From Dethiobacter alkaliphilus AHT 1 (GTDB taxonomy: Bacteria; Bacillota; Dethiobacteria; Dethiobacterales; Dethiobacteraceae), in the NCBI RefSeq assembly GCF_000174415.1, contig NZ_ACJM01000005.1, positions 62,001-126,000 on the forward strand: a DNA stretch of 64,000 bases, given 5' to 3'. Under the pieces are notes generated by a model that saw only the letters and a program-made list of their open reading frames with translations, did no database searches and was not told the origin of the DNA. The translations under genes were made by a program, and so were the position numbers. Shown here piece after piece: positions 27,677-36,070 of the stretch. Within the stretch, counting starts at the first letter, position 1, and every line of letters begins with the position of its first letter.

Positions 27677-27967
27677 ATGTATGCAACGTTAGTAATGTTT
27701 AATATTGGGCCGGGGATGCAGGAGCAAGCAACAGGGATGGCCGATCAGTTTGCACAGCTTCATGCCACCTTGAAAGGATTTAAAAGCTCAACATTCTTCA
27801 GTGATGAAGCCAAAGGCGATTACGGTGCATTTTCTCTCTGGGAAACAAATGAAGATGCCGAAGCGGCCTTGGGTACCGCAGGACCCAAGCTTCAGGAAGC
27901 TTTAAAAGACATTGTGCAAGAGCCGCCGACGGTTCGTATTTTTGAAGTGTACCTGCCTAACATGTAG
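27677..27967 (+). CDS. ABM-fold (antibiotic biosynthesis monooxygenase-like) small protein
   Basis: 96 residues, ferredoxin-like dimeric fold inferred from the pattern ATLVMFNIGPGMQEQATGMADQFAQLHATLKGFKSSTFF followed by GAFSLWETNEDAEAAL. Members include small monooxygenases and haem-degrading proteins; the residues that would decide this are not distinctive here. The ATG at 27677 has AAAAGGAGG seven bases upstream, whereas an in-frame ATG at 27638 has none. Co-transcribed with the EthD gene, ending at a terminator. Confidence 0.75.
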   Translation: MYATLVMFNIGPGMQEQATGMADQFAQLHATLKGFKSSTFFSDEAKGDYGAFSLWETNEDAEAALGTAGPKLQEALKDIVQEPPTVRIFEVYLPNM

Positions 27968-28069
27968 ATCAATGAGTCCACATGGAATGAAGGATACTAT
28001 ATCAACTTGTTCCGGCAATAAGTGCTGAAGACTGCATTGGGTTAAATAAGTATTGCTAAAACAGCTTAT

Positions 28070-28096
28070 GCCCCAAAACCTTGGGGCTTTTTCTTT
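28070..28096 (+). terminator. Terminator of the EthD/ABM pair
   Basis: GCCCCAA/TTGGGGC around AACC, followed by TTTTTCTTT. Confidence 0.85.
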
Positions 28097-28197
28097 GTCG
28101 TATTCAGGAACTTCTCAAGTCTAGGGGGACCGGGAAGTAACGTTTGCTCACTATACCTCATAGGATATATCAGTATTGATATAAAGGAGGTTATATC

Positions 28198-29265
28198 GTG
28201 AGTGCAGAACGTTTTATAAATCCAGGTGACTTGTTTTTGCCTTGGAGCACTCGTAATACGACTAATACTACCAGAGCGCTAGGTAGTGACTTTAGTCAAA
28301 CTCAATATCCAGTTGCTGAAATGGCGTTTGCCGGTATCAGCCCTGTAACAGTATATCTGGCGTCCTCGGAAAATTTCTCAGAAGCGATTATCGGTACTCC
28401 TCTTATGCACCATCCCATCGATGGGCCGTTATTTCTAACTGATCCTAACCGAATAGACCCATTTGTCTTAGCAGCTATCAGGCGATTGGCCCCAACCGGC
28501 ATGGGTGAAGCTCAAGTAGTATTAATCGGTGAGTTTTCGGATCTTGTGATGCGAGCAATCCAATTCATGGGATTCACTGTACGGAGAATTTTAGGACCGG
28601 ATGATGTGTTTCACACTGCTCACCGTATTCTAAACGAGTTATGTGTGCCTCAAGATGTGTTTCTCATTTCTACTGATCCCAATCATGGCGGGCATATTAC
28701 CGGTGCATATTCCGCCCACTCCGGAGTGCCAATATTATTGACTGAGGGGCCAACTTTACCGCGGCATACCCGCATGGCATTAGAGCAGATAAATAACCCA
28801 CGAGTTTATATTGTTGGTACTACTAATGCCATTCCTCAAAGCGTGATTAATGAGGTGCAAGGCTTGGCTGGTTTTGTAGACGTCATTAGTGCCGATGATA
28901 TTTTTACCTTGGCCGTAAGATTCAGTCGGTACAGAAGCCCCGTTGCTGAGGTGGGCTGGGATAGAAATGAGCCTGACGGGCATGCGTTTACGTTTGTCCT
29001 TCCTCAGCCTTGGCAGTACTTGGTTTCTTCCGCTTCCTTGGCGCATTTGGGAAAACACACGCCGTTTTTGTTTGTAAACAGAGACAGTGTGCCGGAAGCT
29101 ACTATGCAATATATCATGCAGGTTAACCCGCAAAGTGGTGACAGACCGCCGTTTATGCACGGATTTATTATAGGCAACAAAAATGTAATCAGTATACCCG
29201 TTCAAAACGAATTGCATCTGGGATTGTCTGTAGATTTAGAGCACCACATGCCCCATGATTTATAA
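28198..29265 (+). CDS. Cell-wall-binding repeat 2 (CWB2)-like protein without signal peptide
   Basis: 355 residues. Blocks such as VTVYLASSENFSEAIIGTPLMHHPIDGPLFLTDPNRI, VFLISTDPNHGGHITGAYSAHSGVPILLTEG and NPRVYIVGTTNAIPQSV follow the CWB2 pattern (asserted name/identity strand, then 'pILLt' strand and 'v.iiGg...is' turn) that normally anchors S-layer proteins. There is no N-terminal hydrophobic segment, so export by the Sec route is unlikely and the protein may work in the cytoplasm. The GTG start follows AAAGGAGG. It stands alone, with a terminator on each side. Confidence 0.72.
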   Translation: MSAERFINPGDLFLPWSTRNTTNTTRALGSDFSQTQYPVAEMAFAGISPVTVYLASSENFSEAIIGTPLMHHPIDGPLFLTDPNRIDPFVLAAIRRLAPTGMGEAQVVLIGEFSDLVMRAIQFMGFTVRRILGPDDVFHTAHRILNELCVPQDVFLISTDPNHGGHITGAYSAHSGVPILLTEGPTLPRHTRMALEQINNPRVYIVGTTNAIPQSVINEVQGLAGFVDVISADDIFTLAVRFSRYRSPVAEVGWDRNEPDGHAFTFVLPQPWQYLVSSASLAHLGKHTPFLFVNRDSVPEATMQYIMQVNPQSGDRPPFMHGFIIGNKNVISIPVQNELHLGLSVDLEHHMPHDL

Positions 29266-29278
29266 CCACTGACTTCAC

Positions 29279-29307
29279 AAAGACTGCCTGAGGGCAGTCT
29301 TTATTTT
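29279..29307 (+). terminator. Terminator of the CWB2-like gene
   Basis: AAAGACTGCC/GGCAGTCTTT around a short loop, followed by ATTTT. Confidence 0.85.
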
Positions 29308-29434
29308 ATCCATATTGTTTTTCGGGGCAGAGAATTTATGTCTCTGCTTAGTAGAATTTTTGGTGCTAATGGTCTGGCAATGGGTGTGGTGTGCGGTGCA
29401 TGCTTTGCTGCAGAGCAATGCTGGTTTTGCTTGC

Positions 29435-29464
29435 TTGACAGGATAAAGAGATATGTAATATAAT
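29435..29464 (+). promoter_or_regulatory. Promoter of asnB-carAB
   Basis: TTGACA at 29435-29440, 18-bp spacer, TATAAT at 29459-29464, giving a leader of about 250 nt. A tiny frame ATG-CGG-ATT-AGT-TAA behind AAAAGGAG at about 29482 is too short to judge. Confidence 0.8.
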
Positions 29465-29551
29465 GCGCAAAAAGGAGTTCGATGCGGATTAGTTAAGAAA
29501 ATCCCATTGCATCTCCATTTAATCAGCATAAATTTAAAATAATTTAATATT

Positions 29552-29619
29552 ATGGAAAGCGTATAATGTTTTTCAGGCAATGGTGCCTCTGAGACTGTTT
29601 TTGTCTTAGAGGCGTTTTT
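29552..29619 (+). promoter_or_regulatory. Attenuator leader of asnB-carAB, ANTAR-target-like
   Basis: A hairpin GGC-AATGGT-GCC (29576-29587) has a hexaloop with A at position 1 and G at position 4, the signature of RNA hairpins bound by ANTAR antiterminators. Its 3' arm GCCT is also the 5' arm of a terminator (GCCTCTGAGAC with GTCTTAGAGGC, then GTTTTT). A preceding stem GGAAAGC/GTTTTTC (29552-29572) could be the first hairpin but its loop has seven bases rather than six. No ANTAR protein lies in the window. Confidence 0.5.
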
Positions 29620-29724
29620 CTTTTGGCGGGGGACTAATATGGAAAATATCATCGCTTTGCAGCATGAATGTTGTGTATGCCAGTAGGAAAGCCATATTAA
29701 AAATTCAAGGAAGGTGACTATTTT

Positions 29725-31314
29725 ATGTGTGGTATTGCCGGGTGTTTGGGAGTCAATGATATTAGCACTGTGAACAGGATGCTGGATGCCATGCCCCATC
29801 GGGGTCCCGATGACCGTGATATCCATACTTTCAATAAGATTGTTTTTGGTCATACCAGGCTTTCCATAGTTGATGTTAAGAAAGGCCGCCAGCCCATCTT
29901 GGCTAACGACGGGCAGGCAGGTATAATCTGCAATGGTGAAATTTATAATTTTATGAAAATAAGAGAAAGATTGGGTAATAAATATCATTTTATGACGGAT
30001 TCCGATTCGGAGGTTATTCTGCATCTGTATCAGGAAAAGGGCCCTGATTGCGTAAAAGAGCTGGATGGGATGTTTGCATTTGCAATCTACAGCAACGATA
30101 GTTTTATGCTGGCCCGGGATCCCGTTGGCATTAAACCTCTGTATTACGGGTATGTTCGCGGCAATCTATATTTCGCCTCGGAACTGGGCGCCATGAGCCT
30201 GGCCGGCGTGGACGAGGTTCACGAATTTCCTGCCGGAACCTACTATACTCCGGAAAAAGGGTTTGTGCAGTATTATCAGGTGCCGGAGATTCAAGACCAT
30301 CTACTTACCGATGTGGAAGAAGTGTGCGAAAAGATCAGGGAAAATTTCATCGTCGCCGTCAAAAAAAGGCTGTTAGCCGATAAAGAAATCCACGTCGGTT
30401 CTTTCTGCAGCGGCGGCCTGGACAGCAGTCTGGTGGCTGCCATTGCCGCCGAGGAAATTCCGAATCTGCATACCTTTGTTGTAGGCATGAAGGACAAATT
30501 CGGTGTAGAAAGCGATGACCTTAAGGCATCTCGAATTGCCGCCAAACACATTGGCTCTACACACCACGAATTAATCTTTAAAGAAGACGATTACTATGAA
30601 GCCCTGCCTACGGTTATCAATAAACTGGAAACATATGACCCTTCACTGGTACGCTGTGCTGTTCCTTGTTACTTTACCTGCAAGCTTGCTGCCGATTACG
30701 TGACGGTGGTTTTAACCGGAGAGGGAGCCGACGAGCTGTTTAACGGGTATCATTACATGAAGAATTTTCCTGTGCAGGAGCAAAATAAGGAAGGCAGGCG
30801 TGGCATTGGGACTTTGCACAATATTAACCTGCAGCGTGCCGATCGCATGGGTATGTATTTTAGCCTGGAATTAAGAGTGCCATTCTTGGACGTGTCCATG
30901 ATTGACTTGGCCATGAAGATACCACCCGAGCTGAAAATCCGCCAATCCGAAGAAGACGGCAGTAAAATTGAAAAATGGATTTTAAGGAAGGCATTCCAAA
31001 GCACCAATTATTTGCCTGAAGACATTTTGTGGCGCTACAAGGTGCAGTACACACAGGGGGCAGGTTGTGAAAGCTTGGGCGAAAGATTGGCGGAGAGCGA
31101 GATAAGTGAAGGAGAATATGAACGTATTAAGGCCGAAAACCCCAAAGCAACAATTAACAGCCGTGAGGCGGCTTACTATTTTAAGATCTTCCGTAAGTAT
31201 CATCCCCAGGACTCTGTGCTGGGCTCCATAGGTATCTGGACGGGCTTTGATTTCGCCGAGGAAAGGGAAAACGTGAGCGGTACAATGGACGGCAACCTTA
31301 AACATGCCAGGTGA
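29725..31314 (+). CDS. asnB: Asparagine synthetase, glutamine-hydrolysing
   Basis: 529 residues. The N-terminal glutaminase domain begins MCGIAGC with the nucleophile Cys2, followed by the PHRGPDD and NGEIYN motifs. The synthetase domain carries the ATP pyrophosphatase loop SGGLDSS near residue 229 and GEGADELFNGY near 332-342. It converts Asp, glutamine and ATP to Asn. AAGGAAGGTGA precedes the ATG. It is followed 74 bp later by carA, another glutamine amidotransferase, and all share the attenuated leader upstream, suggesting nitrogen-status control. Confidence 0.95.
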   Translation: MCGIAGCLGVNDISTVNRMLDAMPHRGPDDRDIHTFNKIVFGHTRLSIVDVKKGRQPILANDGQAGIICNGEIYNFMKIRERLGNKYHFMTDSDSEVILHLYQEKGPDCVKELDGMFAFAIYSNDSFMLARDPVGIKPLYYGYVRGNLYFASELGAMSLAGVDEVHEFPAGTYYTPEKGFVQYYQVPEIQDHLLTDVEEVCEKIRENFIVAVKKRLLADKEIHVGSFCSGGLDSSLVAAIAAEEIPNLHTFVVGMKDKFGVESDDLKASRIAAKHIGSTHHELIFKEDDYYEALPTVINKLETYDPSLVRCAVPCYFTCKLAADYVTVVLTGEGADELFNGYHYMKNFPVQEQNKEGRRGIGTLHNINLQRADRMGMYFSLELRVPFLDVSMIDLAMKIPPELKIRQSEEDGSKIEKWILRKAFQSTNYLPEDILWRYKVQYTQGAGCESLGERLAESEISEGEYERIKAENPKATINSREAAYYFKIFRKYHPQDSVLGSIGIWTGFDFAEERENVSGTMDGNLKHAR

Positions 31315-31388
31315 AACACCGTCTCCGGGAACGAAGGTGTCTTTGCTTTGCATTTGCTTTGAAAAATATTTGAAAAAGGTGGCTGAAA

Positions 31389-32525
31389 ATGAACAAGGCA
31401 CTAATGGTTCTGGCCGACGGGACAGTTTTTGAGGGGACAGGTTTCGGGGCTGAAGGAGAAGTAATTGGAGAGGTTGTCTTTAACACCTCTATGACCGGTT
31501 ACCAGGAGATACTTACGGACCCTTCCTATAAAGGCCAGATTGTCACAATGACTTGCCCGCAGATAGGTAATTACGGTGTAAACGATGAAGATGCGGAATC
31601 ATCCGGCAGGCCTAAGGTGGAAGGTTTTGTCGTTAAAGAATACCTGGATTTCCCGAGCAACTGGCGTGCTGCTGATTCCTCAGGCAGGTGCAAATCGCTT
31701 GGTAACTACCTTAAGGAAAACAAGATTGTCGGCATAGAAGGGATAGATACCAGAGCACTTACCGCTCATCTGCGCAATAACGGCTCGCAGATGGGCATCA
31801 TCTCCACTTTTGATTTCAGTGTGGAAAGCCTGCTTCACAAAGTACGCTCGCATCCCGGGATTGCGGAGCTTGATCTGGTAGAGGAAGTGTCTGCAGCGCA
31901 AACTTTTTCCTGGAACAAGGGCTGCGCTCCCTGGTGCAGGTCTGTAGGGAAAGAAGACAAACCGCTTAATGTGGCGGTTTACGACTTTGGGGTCAAGCAT
32001 AATATCTTAAGGAATCTGGCGGAGGCAGGTTTTGCCGTCACAGTGGTGCCGGCGACAACGCCTGCGGAGCAATTGCTTGAGAAAAACTTTGACGGCGTAT
32101 TACTCTCCAATGGCCCCGGCAACCCTGAAACAGTGACCTATGCGATAGAAAATACCAAAAAACTGCTTGGTAAAATACCGATTTTCGGCATCTGCCTTGG
32201 TCACCAGATTCTTGGTTTGGCCATGGGAGGCAGGACATACAAACTGAAGTTTGGCCACCATGGTGGTAACCATCCCGTCATGGATCTGGAAACAGAAAGG
32301 GTGGAGATTACCGCACAAAACCATAATTACTGTGTGGATATCAAAAGCCTGGGAGGGCAGGTGCGGCTGACGCATCGCAACCTGTACGACGGGACGGAAG
32401 AGGGTATGCAGCATGTGGAACTGCCTGTTTTTTCCGTCCAGCACCACCCGGAGGCCGGTCCCGGCCCAAACGACTCCACCCATATCTTCAAAAAATTCAG
32501 GGCAATGATTGGGGGCAAAGCGTAA
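31389..32525 (+). CDS. carA: Carbamoyl-phosphate synthase small subunit
   Basis: 378 residues. N-terminal CPSase domain ([29 protein letters not shown]) and C-terminal class I glutaminase with GICLGHQ (nucleophile about Cys269) and the His/Glu of [13 protein letters not shown]. It supplies ammonia from glutamine to CarB for arginine and pyrimidine synthesis. The stop overlaps the carB start by one base (TAATG), ensuring coupled translation. No pyr or arg genes flank it, so the pairing with asnB is the notable context. Confidence 0.96.
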   Translation: MNKALMVLADGTVFEGTGFGAEGEVIGEVVFNTSMTGYQEILTDPSYKGQIVTMTCPQIGNYGVNDEDAESSGRPKVEGFVVKEYLDFPSNWRAADSSGRCKSLGNYLKENKIVGIEGIDTRALTAHLRNNGSQMGIISTFDFSVESLLHKVRSHPGIAELDLVEEVSAAQTFSWNKGCAPWCRSVGKEDKPLNVAVYDFGVKHNILRNLAEAGFAVTVVPATTPAEQLLEKNFDGVLLSNGPGNPETVTYAIENTKKLLGKIPIFGICLGHQILGLAMGGRTYKLKFGHHGGNHPVMDLETERVEITAQNHNYCVDIKSLGGQVRLTHRNLYDGTEEGMQHVELPVFSVQHHPEAGPGPNDSTHIFKKFRAMIGGKA

Positions 32526-35500
32526 TGCCGAAACGGACGGATATCGAAAAAATACTGGTGATCGGCTCAGGCCCCATTGTAATCGGCCAAGCCTGCGAAT
32601 TTGACTACTCCGGCACACAGGCCTGCAAAGCTCTGCGTGAAGAAGGGTATAAAATTGTCCTGGTAAATTCCAATCCGGCCACCATCATGACAGATCCGGA
32701 GATGGCCGATGCTGTCTATATTGAACCATTGAACACCGATATTCTGGAGATGATTATCGATAAAGAAAAGCCCGACGCCATCCTGCCGACCATCGGCGGT
32801 CAGACGGCCTTAAACCTTACTGTGGAGCTGGCCGAAAAAGGCATCCTCGATAAATACAGAGTTGAACTGATTGGTGCCGGTATAGACGCCATTAAGAAAG
32901 CTGAAGACAGAGAACTGTTTCGGGCAGCTATCCAAAAAGTGGGTCTGGATGTTCCGCAGAGCTTTGCTGTGTCTTCACTTGCTGAAGGCCTTGATGTTAT
33001 CGGGGAAATCGGGTTCCCGGCTATTTTGCGTCCCGCATTCACACTGGGGGGTACCGGGGGCGGCATTGCTTATAACATTCAGGAATACCGGGAAATCCTT
33101 GAAAAAGGCTTGGATCTGAGCCCGACAAAACAGGTCCTGGTAGAAGAATCTGTCCTGGGATGGAAGGAATTCGAGCTGGAAGTCATGCGGGACAAAAAAG
33201 ACAATGTGGTCATTATCTGCTCCATTGAAAACTTTGATCCCATGGGAATCCACACAGGAGACAGCATCACCGTAGCTCCGGCGCAGACCCTCACAGACAA
33301 GGAATACCAGCGCATGAGAGATGCGGCAATAGCGATTATCAGGGAGATCGGTGTGGACACCGGCGGCTCCAACATCCAGTTTGGTATCAGCCCGCAGGAC
33401 GGCCGCCTGGTAGTAATTGAAATGAACCCCAGAGTGTCGAGAAGCTCGGCATTGGCATCCAAAGCCACCGGCTTCCCCATTGCCAAAATCGCCGCCAAAC
33501 TGGCTGTGGGCCTGACCTTGGATGAAATACCCAACGATATCACCAGGGAAACACCGGCCAGTTTCGAACCTGTTATCGACTATGTTGTCGTAAAGGCTCC
33601 CCGCTTCGCCTTTGAAAAATTTCCGGAAGCCGACGCCACCCTGACGACACAGATGAAGTCTGTGGGCGAGGCGATGGCTATCGGCAGAACATTTAAGGAA
33701 GCCTTAAATAAGGCAATCAGAAGCCTGGAACTGGATTGCTTCGGCTTTGAGCGCCAGGAGGCGGATATGATGAATATCCGCTCAAAACTGCATATTCCCA
33801 ACAGTGAAAGACTGCTCTATATTGGCGAAGCATTCAGGCGTGGGCTGACAATTGAAGAAATTCATGAAATCACTCAAATAGATCCCTGGTTTCTCTATAA
33901 TATCAGACAAATTGTGGCCCTGGAAGACAAAGTGGCCTGCTTTGCCGATGCCGGCAAGACGGAAGCCCTGCCCCCGGAATTGCTGCGCAAAGCGAAGGAA
34001 TACGGCCTCTCCGACAAAAGAATCGGCCACCTCCTTGGCGATAGTGAAAACGCAGTCCGCAGTCGGCGCAAAGAGCTAGGCGTTTTACCCGTTTATAAGA
34101 TGGTGGACACCTGCGCCGCCGAGTTTAGAGCGTACACGCCCTATTTCTACTCCACCTACGAAAAGCCATACCGGTCGGCTGGTGCACAGAAAGACGTTAC
34201 GGTCTGCGAAGCGGCACCCGGTGAGCGTGAAAAAATAATTATCCTGGGATCGGGGCCAAACCGCATCGGTCAGGGCATCGAATTTGACTATTGCTGTGTC
34301 CATGCCGTTATGGCCTGCCGTGATCTTGGTTATGAAGCGGTTATGGTCAACTGCAACCCCGAAACGGTAAGTACCGACTATGATACTGCCGATAGGCTTT
34401 ATTTTGAGCCGCTGACTGCTGAAGATGTGATGAACATTATTGAGCTGGAAAAACCCAGAGGCGTTATTCTCCAATTCGGTGGACAGACACCGCTTAAGCT
34501 GGCCATGACTCTTTGGCAGGCTGGAGTTAAGATTCTTGGCACATCACCGGACTCTGTTGACCGTGCTGAGGACAGGAAGCGTTTTAAGGAACTGTTGGAT
34601 AAACTAGAGCTGAAACAACCGGAAAGTGTAACCGCCGTTTCGGTGGAGGAGGCGCTGGCCGCGGTGCAAAACATCGGCTACCCTGTTATTGTCCGTCCTT
34701 CCTATGTCCTCGGCGGCAGGGCCATGGAAATCATCTACAGTGACGACAATCTGCTGGATTATATGAATCGGGCGATGGTCGCTTCCCCGGAACATCCGGT
34801 CCTGATTGACAAATACCTGGAAGGCGCCATTGAGGTGGATGTTGATGCCGTCTCCGACGGGACAAACACTCTAATCGCAGGTATTATGGAGCATATCGAG
34901 GAGGCGGGTATCCATTCCGGCGATTCGGCCTGCTCGCTGCCCCCTTATTCCATTAGCAGTGATATCATCGAAGAAATCAGGGTTCAAACAAAAGCATTGG
35001 CCACAGAACTAGGCGTTTGCGGTCTGATGAATATCCAGTATGCCGTAAAAAATGGGGACATCTACATCCTGGAGGTAAATCCGCGTGCTTCAAGGACCAT
35101 TCCTTTTGTCAGTAAAGTTACCGGGATACCTTTTGCCAAACTTGCGACACGAGTTATCAGCGGCCACAGTCTGGCAGGGCAGGGAATAACCGATGAAGTG
35201 CAAATTCCTCACGTCGCCGTCAAAGAAGCAGTCTTCCCTTTTAACAAGTTTTCCGGCGTCGATGTTCTCCTGGGACCGGAAATGAAGTCCACCGGTGAAG
35301 TAATGGGAATAGATGATGATTTCGGCCTTGCCTACGCCAAATCACAGGCTGCCAGTAACAACATCATCCCCATTTCCGGCAGGATCTTTATCAGTGTCAA
35401 AGATCAGGATAAGCAGCCCATCGCGGCAATAGCCGCCAGGCTGCAGGCACTGGGTATGAAAATTGTCTCCACCAGGGGGACTGCTAAATACCTGAATGAA

Positions 35501-35785
35501 CTCGGCATCACCACAGATGTAATCAACAAGGTAGCAGAAGGTAGGCCCCATGTTGTTGATATGATCAAAAACAGGGAAGTGGACTTTGTTATCAACACCG
35601 TTGCCGGCGCCCGAGCACGTAAAGACTCCTTATCCATAAGAAGGAGCGCGCTGCAGTACAGAGTTCCCTACACCACCACTGTAACCGGCGCCAGAGCCGC
35701 AGTTACAGCCATGGAAATGCTCAGTCAGAAAAATATTAATATCAAACCAATCCAGGAATATCACGCATCAATTAGAGAATCTTAA
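32525..35785 (+). CDS. carB: Carbamoyl-phosphate synthase large subunit
   Basis: 1086 residues, full length. Two tandem ATP-grasp halves: the first from [24 protein letters not shown], the second from [24 protein letters not shown] near residue 572, each with its [11 protein letters not shown]-type nucleotide loop, joined by the oligomerisation domain. The C-terminal methylglyoxal-synthase-like allosteric domain (about 945-1086) includes [20 protein letters not shown]. The last 176 bp shown at 35597-35772 recur almost unchanged at 40454-40629. Confidence 0.97.
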   Translation: MPKRTDIEKILVIGSGPIVIGQACEFDYSGTQACKALREEGYKIVLVNSNPATIMTDPEMADAVYIEPLNTDILEMIIDKEKPDAILPTIGGQTALNLTVELAEKGILDKYRVELIGAGIDAIKKAEDRELFRAAIQKVGLDVPQSFAVSSLAEGLDVIGEIGFPAILRPAFTLGGTGGGIAYNIQEYREILEKGLDLSPTKQVLVEESVLGWKEFELEVMRDKKDNVVIICSIENFDPMGIHTGDSITVAPAQTLTDKEYQRMRDAAIAIIREIGVDTGGSNIQFGISPQDGRLVVIEMNPRVSRSSALASKATGFPIAKIAAKLAVGLTLDEIPNDITRETPASFEPVIDYVVVKAPRFAFEKFPEADATLTTQMKSVGEAMAIGRTFKEALNKAIRSLELDCFGFERQEADMMNIRSKLHIPNSERLLYIGEAFRRGLTIEEIHEITQIDPWFLYNIRQIVALEDKVACFADAGKTEALPPELLRKAKEYGLSDKRIGHLLGDSENAVRSRRKELGVLPVYKMVDTCAAEFRAYTPYFYSTYEKPYRSAGAQKDVTVCEAAPGEREKIIILGSGPNRIGQGIEFDYCCVHAVMACRDLGYEAVMVNCNPETVSTDYDTADRLYFEPLTAEDVMNIIELEKPRGVILQFGGQTPLKLAMTLWQAGVKILGTSPDSVDRAEDRKRFKELLDKLELKQPESVTAVSVEEALAAVQNIGYPVIVRPSYVLGGRAMEIIYSDDNLLDYMNRAMVASPEHPVLIDKYLEGAIEVDVDAVSDGTNTLIAGIMEHIEEAGIHSGDSACSLPPYSISSDIIEEIRVQTKALATELGVCGLMNIQYAVKNGDIYILEVNPRASRTIPFVSKVTGIPFAKLATRVISGHSLAGQGITDEVQIPHVAVKEAVFPFNKFSGVDVLLGPEMKSTGEVMGIDDDFGLAYAKSQAASNNIIPISGRIFISVKDQDKQPIAAIAARLQALGMKIVSTRGTAKYLNELGITTDVINKVAEGRPHVVDMIKNREVDFVINTVAGARARKDSLSIRRSALQYRVPYTTTVTGARAAVTAMEMLSQKNINIKPIQEYHASIRES

Positions 35786-35804
35786 ATTCATTAGGGAAGG
35801 GGAT

Positions 35805-35834
35805 AAAGTCAAGTCTTAGGACTTGGCTTTATTA
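35805..35834 (+). terminator. Terminator of carB, identical to the ssrA terminator
   Basis: GTCAAGTC TTAG GACTTGGC then TTTATTATA. The 26 bases 35805-35830 equal those behind ssrA (7077-7102). Confidence 0.75.
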
Positions 35835-35837
35835 TAC

Positions 35838-35916
35838 TACTAGAGAAAATTATAACGCTTCGCAGATAGCGAAGCTGCTAAGATAAACAGTACAAAAGCG
35901 CGCGCCTTTCTAGTAT
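35838..35916 (+). repeat. Structured intergenic repeat, copy 1
   Basis: AAATTATAACGCTTCGC, a five-base loop, GCGAAGCTGCTAAG, then AACAGTA and CGCGCCTTTCT. It shares most of these bases with 47422-47520. An inner stem GCTTCGC/GCGAAGC (35857-35863/35869-35875) is enclosed by TACTAGA/TCTAGTA (35838-35844/35909-35915). No known RNA class was recognised. Confidence 0.6.
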
Positions 35917-35970
35917 TCTCAGGGAGCAGGTCCGGTATAACAACCCAACTGCAAGTAAAAGACTTGTTAA

Positions 35971-36003
35971 CCCGGTAGGCACTGCCGAAGGGTGAGGGAA
36001 TAT
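35971..36003 (+). repeat. tmRNA-derived fragment outside the ssrA island
   Basis: CCGGTAGGCACTGCCGAAGG followed by GTGAGGGAATA matches ssrA 6908-6940 with about four differences. It lies behind the copied ssrA terminator at 35805, so two tmRNA-derived pieces sit after carB. Confidence 0.6.
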
Positions 36004-36070
36004 AGAGGCATGACAGAAAAAAAACAAGCACTTCACACTGAAGTGCTTATTACACATGATAATTTTCTAA

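Noticed and set aside
29555-29564. TATAAT inside the asnB leader hairpin as a second promoter
   Set aside because: No -35 element at the right distance; the promoter at 29435-29464 is far better.
29275-30024. Minus-strand open frame of 249 codons
   Set aside because: Overlaps the asnB leader and 5' end antisense; no family features.
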